A stretch of DNA of 7,245 nucleotides from Promicromonosporaceae bacterium. GTDB taxonomy: Bacteria; Actinomycetota; Actinomycetes; Actinomycetales; Cellulomonadaceae. Both the position numbers and the translations under genes were made by a program. The stretch spans positions 1 through 7,245 of the forward strand of contig WRIF01000074.1 in NCBI GenBank assembly GCA_009782865.1. Reading direction: 5' to 3'. The notes beneath the pieces are model-generated. The model had not been told where the DNA came from. It ran no database searches and worked only from the letters and a program-made list of their open reading frames with translations. Positions 6,001 to 7,245 of the stretch are shown piece after piece. The number at the start of each line of letters is the position of its first letter. Position 1 is the first letter of the stretch.

Positions 6001-7234
6001 GGGGCGGGCAGGGCCGCGAGACCCGCACGGCCGTGTAGTCGTTGTTGCGGTACGGGCGCCCGGCCAGCGAACCCAGTTGCCGGTCCAGGGTGGTCACGTC
6101 TCGGCCCTGCCCGTCGCCCGGCTGCCATCCCCGGCCGTTGTTGAGCAGCGCGGGGTCGACCGAGAACGAGCCCGGGGCCACGTTGACCCGCACCGGCCAC
6201 GACGTGGTGGTGCAGACCTCCTGCTCCGGCCACGGCTGGTTCAGGTCAAAGTCGATCCGCACCTCCCCCCGGTTGGAGCCCAGGTTCAACACCCCGCCCG
6301 ACGGGGTCACCGGGGCGCCGTTCACCAGCCAGGTGGTGGAGGCCGGGAAGGCCGAGACATCCAGCGTGCCCGACCACGGGCCTGCAATCGAGGCGCCCTT
6401 GGAGGGGGAATACCCCTCCCACGCCAGCGACAGCGGCGTAGCCAGGAAGTGCCCGACGGCCGGGCTGCCCCAAGCCTGCGAACCACCGATCAACCAGCGA
6501 TCCTGATCGGAATGCAGGCGGGCCGTCGGCGGGGACTGCATCACCACGTCGGCCGCCGGGGCCGAGACCACCGTCACCGCCGAGGCCGCGGACGTGGCAA
6601 ACACCGGCTGCCCGGGAACGGAAACCGACACGCGCGCCACTTGGTTGCGCACCACCCGGCCCCCGGTGTCCCGGGCGTGCAGCAGCAGCGGCACCGTGAC
6701 CGACTCCACCGCCCCGGCCGGCACCATGAACACACAGGCGTCACCCTGCCGGATGGCCCGCACAAAGTGGCCGTCGCGGCAGAACAGGTCACCGGCCGAA
6801 CGCCACTCCAGGTAGGCGGGCAGGTCCAGCGCCACCACCACCTGCCGGGCCACCCCGGCCGAGAACGTCAGCTCGACGTCGTACCCCGCCACGTCGCCGG
6901 AGGAGACCACGCCATTGGTCGGAGAGTCGTCACCCACGGGGAAGCCGTTGGCGGTGTTCACAAAGGTGGCGTGCGGGGTACCGTGCCCCGTGCCGTCGAA
7001 CACCCTGGTGATCAGCGCCGCGGCCCGCGGATCGGCCGGGGAGGCCGCCGCCGGGGCCGGCGCCGTGAGCGTCGCCGCCCCCAGGGCGGCCACGATCGTC
7101 GCCACCACCGCGCGCGGGAGCCAACGGCGGGTACGACGGCCGCTGCTAGGCGCCGAGGCGCTGTTGCGCGCTGAAGCCCTGTTACGTGCCAAAGCCCTGT
7201 TGCGAGGCGGGGTTACCTGAGTCACTGGCGACAC
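1..7234 (-). CDS. Giant LPXTG wall-anchored surface protein with RCC1 propeller array (3' end beyond window)
   Basis: One reading frame is open from the GTG at 7232-7234 to position 1: 2411 codons, no stop, final codon cut by the window edge. Only about 30-45 residues should be missing. Order of parts: signal peptide (1-64); five unassigned beta-rich modules (65-953); SdrD_B-like module (972-1097); first half of a DUF11-like repeat (1098-1159); 14 RCC1 blades (1160-1941); second DUF11-like half (1942-2035); Cys/Asp linker; second SdrD_B-like module (2103-2230); last beta-sandwich (2231-2398); LPATG (2399-2403). Known of the families: SdrD_B and DUF11 modules form stalks of surface proteins, RCC1 propellers bind proteins, and sortase joins the LPXTG threonine to the wall precursor. 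I infer a long adhesin-like stalk displaying a propeller; the ligand is unknown. The GTG has AGGA seven bases upstream. A second in-frame GTG at 7223-7225 is a less well-placed alternative. Confident as a gene and as wall-anchored; the exact role is open. Confidence 0.93.
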   Translation of the reverse strand, partial: MSPVTQVTPPRNRALARNRASARNSASAPSSGRRTRRWLPRAVVATIVAALGAATLTAPAPAAASPADPRAAALITRVFDGTGHGTPHATFVNTANGFPVGDDSPTNGVVSSGDVAGYDVELTFSAGVARQVVVALDLPAYLEWRSAGDLFCRDGHFVRAIRQGDACVFMVPAGAVESVTVPLLLHARDTGGRVVRNQVARVSVSVPGQPVFATSAASAVTVVSAPAADVVMQSPPTARLHSDQDRWLIGGSQAWGSPAVGHFLATPLSLAWEGYSPSKGASIAGPWSGTLDVSAFPASTTWLVNGAPVTPSGGVLNLGSNRGEVRIDFDLNQPWPEQEVCTTTSWPVRVNVAPGSFSVDPALLNNGRGWQPGDGQGRDVTTLDRQLGSLAGRPYRNNDYTAVRVSRPCPPPPGDIMYKTILGPWDASYTIWEEPNLVFGPDSAETARQTHRMAAPWQPRSHVAPGSELVSLLLVNAHNINGGGDRLIVGDRWDVAHQRFDTTRPLTVTLNGQPVDPSLWSLQFHTAALTNAQLADLNSAGWTTSPSPGAQAVRVVFNEGAIAIGGDDPAVVHVRVPLRVRDDLDPALDGSHFPNNNMVGVVRGAGIVSVGPQTRAFIVSFPRVPSVGLRNTITHIDGHPVDEPFTAALGDRVDYSLLATIYGLSTLTDPVTPVITVTLDPCVVSPVNTTPGWNMAVTPAIPGPSGRVCGDPDSTPITLTFTPNTGAITVSQWTNHGLGNGVLGTITYSVSVARAAVTGQVADNLGTVDIGAPILPAHDDVQFQIEAVSIAAAALRPDLPLVEVEDTVSWTGEIFSNGDDGGGPTDSVIVFPRHGDGGLFDPDHAAGGYDGPRQSSFTGTLTPTRISLDLECSSPDARLYLTTNPNAGFDPAASGPWILVSAATPAQIAAATAVRVMIDDSPTPSTACVNIEFQPSGNRPDDVYVMWMGPTQTDGEPVPPPFPAPIVVVASELSGLVWWDDDADGRRQPSEPGIPDVRVTLHRNSGGVPGEQLAETRTDAQGRYEFTNLRSGQYIVVVHRGTQIPASVTTFYNQALDVDVTYSARNQFHALARETSTVIAVPFDGAARHVDFGFHAADPHIALDKSEATVACNPEGVCRVTWDVTITNTGSLPLSGLTMYDRMNEPVFDVTATSKDRNRVVEVAAGSGHSVALLADGTVWQWGQIVGVSQLTHATLVPGLENIVAIAAGEMLALALTAEGHVYAWGSRTFGRLGDGVTTGTQPVPTRVLGTGGVGYLEGVTAISAGRQHALALTAGGHVYAWGNAFGGALGNSLYAGGVSTPEAVLAPIGGGRLEGVTDIAASFSFSGAVTAEGAVYQWGHIYTVGGTARATARPEPVPSPTGSGQLNGITAIDLGNENSFQSSFALAISEAGYLYGWGSNDAGQLGNGTAVGTATPTRVRGVNGAGYLSDVADFSAGRFHGAAVLSSGEVVTWGLYGSPLTDNQGQLAHGNRTQGSLVPLPALAGETGEDGERLAGVTAISAAHGGGGWGSHVLAITADGRAIAWGMGTQQQLGNATNFIWDSPVYVFGGFRRDYLDFVDVSVGTLHALGVTSDGALYAWGNHQFGRTGQGFSTGTTQASPARVLGVDGAGYLEDVVAVSAGERHSLALTADGAVYSFGDNMSGRTGLGTAGGNQVTPARVRGVGGIGYLEDIVAIESGTDISFAISRSGELLAWGAGFAGALGNDSFANPSLPVRVHGGQQGGTFLSDVTHVSSGVTPTTGGWPPMTAARTADGSIFVWGSVPGELRGAPPGNATVSTPVRVPAVGGFGFLQAADISLQSFAATRYHSLLALLADGTVASIGPVGTGSVSQLGRTSTAPTGLVEGGAQGAPHLSNVVQVRGGWHTGLALTADGHVYSWGDNVNGATGRGEQGAAGSSLLPERVHGVDGVGYLEGVTDIFGHARNFFVRLEDGRICSWGNAPVSGRPQAPNAVPVCLYTLAPFHFGTDYRLGARLTPTTSVREGGWLTESYDLVGQLLPGESRQVRMQASVLRTTAEQVLVNQAWVTSPLTPITGLLPGGLERPLLPGIPAPANVNPDGVPGNPTCDSDATRPQHIWPGWNRDLEDSCDQVPALIPASPVPLGSLAGIAWVDLGRDGLRGADEPILPGVTVTLTRNGVYLGSAVTDAAGGFRFDNLVPGDGYEVQFGISHLHPSDDPLSGETFAFTTRYPGAPGARNGSDADPATGMAWTATVVANQTVYRDVGVVAYGPAISVVKTSPIGEDQVIVLPEGETASDVIDVQFTVTNVGNETLHDFSWDDVTVLGPEVTWTHCDPITAAPVTPAAAAPTAYIVAASAGLDAVFATLVLAPGEAITCWGTLVMDLEAEDEEGEETILSTLVHENVLTVTARGVSTNRNVVDDDDWRVTVTTEFEFEMPPLPATGGPDGATQL
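26..40 (-). other. LPATG sortase recognition motif (residues 2399-2403)
   Basis: LPATG followed by GPDGATQL is encoded at the left edge. Sortase cleaves between Thr and Gly and joins Thr to the cell-wall precursor. The hydrophobic membrane segment and positively charged tail that complete a sorting signal are outside the window, so the signal is inferred from the motif, its position at the end of a secreted multidomain protein and the preceding acidic stalk. Confidence 0.85.
41..544 (-). other. Wall-proximal DUF11/CARDB-like domain and acidic stalk (residues 2231-2398)
   Basis: Opens AISVVKTSP, then VIDVQFTVTNVGNETLHDF, the first half of a DUF11-type fold; the second half is LAPGEAITCWGTLVM. 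An Ala/Pro/Thr-rich loop (residues about 2295-2310) sits between C2293 and C2336, which may pair. It is followed by the acidic run EAEDEEGEE and by VVDDDDW just before the sorting motif. Acidic, extended segments before LPXTG usually span the wall. Confidence 0.6.
545..928 (-). other. SdrD_B-like module 2, calcium loop degenerate (residues 2103-2230)
   Basis: Order of motifs: GSLAGIAWVDLGRDG, ILPGVTVTL, VTDAAGGFRFDNLVPG, YEVQF and the closing VYRDVGVVAYG. It is clearly the same family as residues 972-1097. The loop keeps D2113, D2117 and E2124 at positions 1, 5 and 12, but position 3 is G2115 instead of Asp/Asn, so calcium binding may be weaker or lost. Confidence 0.78.
929..1129 (-). other. 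Cys/Asp/Pro-rich linker (residues 2036-2102)
   Basis: Starts with a Pro/Leu/Gly run (GLLPGGLERPLLPGIP), then NVNPDGVPGNPTCDSD and ends near LEDSCDQVP. C2067 and C2089 probably pair to close a loop of 22 residues. Asp/Asn density could suit metal binding, but no canonical loop is seen. It separates the completed DUF11-like unit from SdrD_B-like module 2. Confidence 0.45.
1130..1411 (-). other. DUF11-like repeat, C-terminal half (residues 1942-2035)
   Basis: After the last blade the chain reads YDLVGQLLPGESRQVRMQASV, then LVNQAWVTSP. This is the closing half of a DUF11 repeat, whose consensus has a Leu-x-Pro-Gly-Glu segment, an alternating Val strand and a final 'xNxAxVTS'. It lacks its own first half, which fits the orphan first half at 3758-3943. 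C1957 faces C1937 of the last blade, possibly stapling the propeller exit to the stalk. Confidence 0.65.
1412..3757 (-). repeat. RCC1-type beta-propeller array, 14 blades (residues 1160-1941)
   Basis: Blades start at residues 1160, 1203, 1260, 1317, 1370, 1432, 1498, 1560, 1617, 1674, 1731, 1796, 1858 and 1917; spacing is 43 for the short first blade, then 53-66, most often 57. The good blades read V.AISAG..H.LALTADG.VYAWG.N..G.LG.G, the RCC1 repeat signature. Many end in G.GYLE. or a variant. Blades 4, 6, 7, 11 and 12 are degenerate; blade 12 has lost the WG core (ASIG) and blade 9 has FG. RCC1 propellers normally have seven blades, so 14 suggests two stacked propellers. Bacterial RCC1-fold proteins such as BLIP-II of Streptomyces bind protein partners; binding is inferred here. 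The array contains no cysteine until C1937 in the last blade. Confidence 0.9.
3758..3943 (-). other. DUF11-like repeat, N-terminal half (residues 1098-1159)
   Basis: Residues 1099-1150 follow the DUF11 opening: PHIALDKSEATVAC, then VTWDVTITNTGSLPLSGLTMYDRM, corresponding to the usual 'xVTYTITVTNTGxxxLxxVxVxD' core. C1112 and C1118 flank a tight turn. The expected second half of the repeat does not follow; instead the first RCC1 blade begins at residue 1160. A matching second half appears after the last blade, see 1130-1411. Confidence 0.75.
3944..4321 (-). other. SdrD_B-like module 1 with intact calcium loop (residues 972-1097)
   Basis: Opens SGLVWWDDDADG and continues IPDVRVTL, TDAQGRYEFTNL and YIVVV, the characteristic order of SdrD_B modules (transthyretin-like stalk domains of Gram-positive surface proteins). 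It ends HVDFGF, the typical closing strand. The loop has D980, D982, D984 and E991 at positions 1, 3, 5 and 12, the spacing of an EF-hand-type calcium site that rigidifies these domains in staphylococcal Sdr proteins. It lies directly before the interrupted DUF11-like repeat. Confidence 0.8.
4322..4375 (-). other. Proline-rich interdomain linker (residues 954-971)
   Basis: The stretch EPVPPPFPAP separates module E from the first SdrD_B-like module. Such runs are extended and stiff and commonly join domains of surface proteins. Confidence 0.6.
4376..4900 (-). other. Module E, unassigned beta-rich domain (residues about 779-953)
   Basis: Contains VSWTGEIFSNGDDGGGP, an Asp/Gly-rich turn region (residues about 800-840), a Thr-rich strand SFTGTLTPTR and an Ala-rich stretch TPAQIAAATAV. 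C872 and C928 may pair. The phrase EVEDTVSWTGEIFSNG resembles the opening strands of DUF11-type modules. The Asp-rich loops could bind calcium, but no canonical calcium loop is visible. Confidence 0.35.
4901..5365 (-). other. Module D, DUF11-like repeat (residues about 624-778)
   Basis: Shows the DUF11 logic: GDRVDYSLLATI as the early strand pair, a central loop carrying C682 and C709, and a late ITYSVSVAR strand followed by GQVADNLGTVDIG, which matches the usual 'no longer defined terms, A-N-x-G-x-V' ending of these repeats. Function is probably structural, extending the stalk. Assignment is by pattern only. Confidence 0.45.
5366..5989 (-). other. Module C, unassigned beta-rich domain without cysteine (residues about 416-623)
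   Basis: Begins IMYKTILGPWD and contains an Asn/Gly-rich turn (NAHNINGGGD), then LTVTLNGQPV and a strand run VHVRVPLRVRDDLD. The segment LVSLLLVNAHN followed by strands resembles Ig-like stalk modules, but no family can be assigned by eye. It is the only N-terminal module lacking cysteines. Possibly two small domains joined near residue 500; boundaries uncertain. Confidence 0.35.
5990..6559 (-). other. Module B, unassigned beta-rich domain (residues about 226-415)
   Basis: I do not recognise this module. It is rich in Trp, Gly, Ser and Thr (WLIGGSQAWG, PLSLAWEGY, WLVNGAPVTP) with a probable all-beta fold. It ends in a short run PCPPPP that looks like a hinge into the next module. C341 and C409 are its only cysteines and may pair. 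No catalytic motif stands out. Confidence 0.35.
6560..7042 (-). other. N-terminal module A, DUF11-like beta-sandwich (residues about 65-225)
   Basis: First module of the mature protein. It alternates Val/Thr-rich strand-like stretches (YDVELTFSAG, VVVALDLPAY, SVTVPLLLHA) and ends with a VARVSVSVPG strand, the pattern of DUF11-type Ig-like repeats, although I cannot place a full family consensus on it. Two cysteines, C152 and C167, could form a short local disulfide. Being most distal to the wall, it is a candidate tip or ligand-contact region; that is inference. Boundaries are approximate. Confidence 0.4.
7043..7234 (-). other. Signal peptide with long basic n-region
   Basis: Residues 1-41 are polar and Arg-rich, ending in RRTRRWLPR. 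Residues 42-58 form a hydrophobic Ala/Val/Leu core, followed by an APAPAAA c-region with likely signal peptidase I cleavage near residue 64. This is the usual tripartite Sec signal, but the n-region is unusually long, as is common in large wall-anchored proteins of Gram-positive bacteria. The twin arginines at 33-34 and 36-37 are not followed by a clear Tat consensus, so I favour Sec export. Cleavage position is an estimate. Confidence 0.8.
7148..7201 (-). repeat. 18-bp tandem repeat, three degenerate copies, coding for the signal-peptide n-region
   Basis: Three consecutive 18-base units at 7184-7201, 7166-7183 and 7148-7165 encode the hexapeptides NRALAR, NRASAR and NSASAP. The first two copies share the opening bases AACAGGGCTT; the third has drifted (AACAGCGCCT). 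The unit length is a multiple of three, so gain or loss of a unit would keep the frame and only change the length of the n-region. Confidence 0.75.
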
Positions 7235-7241
7235 TTTCTGA

Positions 7242-7245
7242 TCCT
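7242..7245 (-). promoter_or_regulatory. Ribosome binding site (AGGA)
   Basis: On the minus strand AGGA lies seven bases upstream of the GTG at 7232-7234, a good Shine-Dalgarno distance. It favours this start over the in-frame GTG at 7223-7225. The motif touches the window edge, so it may be longer. The promoter is not in the window. Confidence 0.6.

Noticed and set aside
4713..6233. Minus-strand open frame of about 500 codons in another frame
   Set aside because: Out of frame with the large gene; its product is Arg/Pro/Gly/His-rich, typical of a frame-shifted reading of high-GC coding DNA.
3656..7174. Plus-strand open frame of about 1170 codons
   Set aside because: It is in codon register with the minus-strand gene, so its stops can only arise from TTA, CTA or TCA codons, which the stalk avoids. 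The translation is low-complexity His/Gly/Val/Arg with no domain, and the opposite strand encodes clear SdrD_B, DUF11 and signal-peptide motifs.
7223..7225. Alternative GTG start three codons downstream
   Set aside because: The AGGA would be 16 bases away; the GTG at 7232-7234 is better spaced. The difference does not change the protein's nature.

Overview
The window is high-GC throughout and contains essentially one very large gene on the minus strand. It starts at a GTG near the right edge (7232-7234) and stays open, without a stop codon, to position 1, giving 2411 codons with the 3' end outside the window. High GC, a GTG start, an Ala/Arg-rich signal peptide and a C-terminal LPATG sorting motif point to an actinobacterium (Actinomycetota), plausibly a host-associated or wall-decorated genus. 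I cannot name the genus.

The product is a predicted secreted protein covalently anchored to the wall by sortase. In protein order (right to left on the map) it has: a long Arg-rich n-region built on an 18-bp tandem repeat, then a signal peptide; about 890 residues of Thr/Val/Pro-rich beta-sandwich-like modules I cannot assign to named families; a Pro-rich linker; an SdrD_B-like module; the first half of a DUF11-like Ig-type repeat; 14 RCC1-type beta-propeller blades of about 53-66 residues; the apparent second half of the DUF11-like repeat; a Cys/Asp-rich linker; a second SdrD_B-like module; a last beta-sandwich; and LPATG at 26-40. The hydrophobic segment and basic tail expected after LPATG lie beyond the window edge.

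The most interesting points are these. The propeller array appears to be inserted inside a stalk domain rather than appended to it. The propeller DNA is compositionally distinct: the codons TTA, CTA and TCA occur 12 times in the blades, but are absent from about 1190 codons before residue 1212 and about 450 codons after residue 1961. All 16 cysteines of the visible protein fall into eight local pairs outside blades 1-13. Long open frames on the plus strand, the largest about 1170 codons, are antisense shadows of this gene. Beyond 11 bases of leader, no neighbouring gene, promoter or terminator is inside the window.
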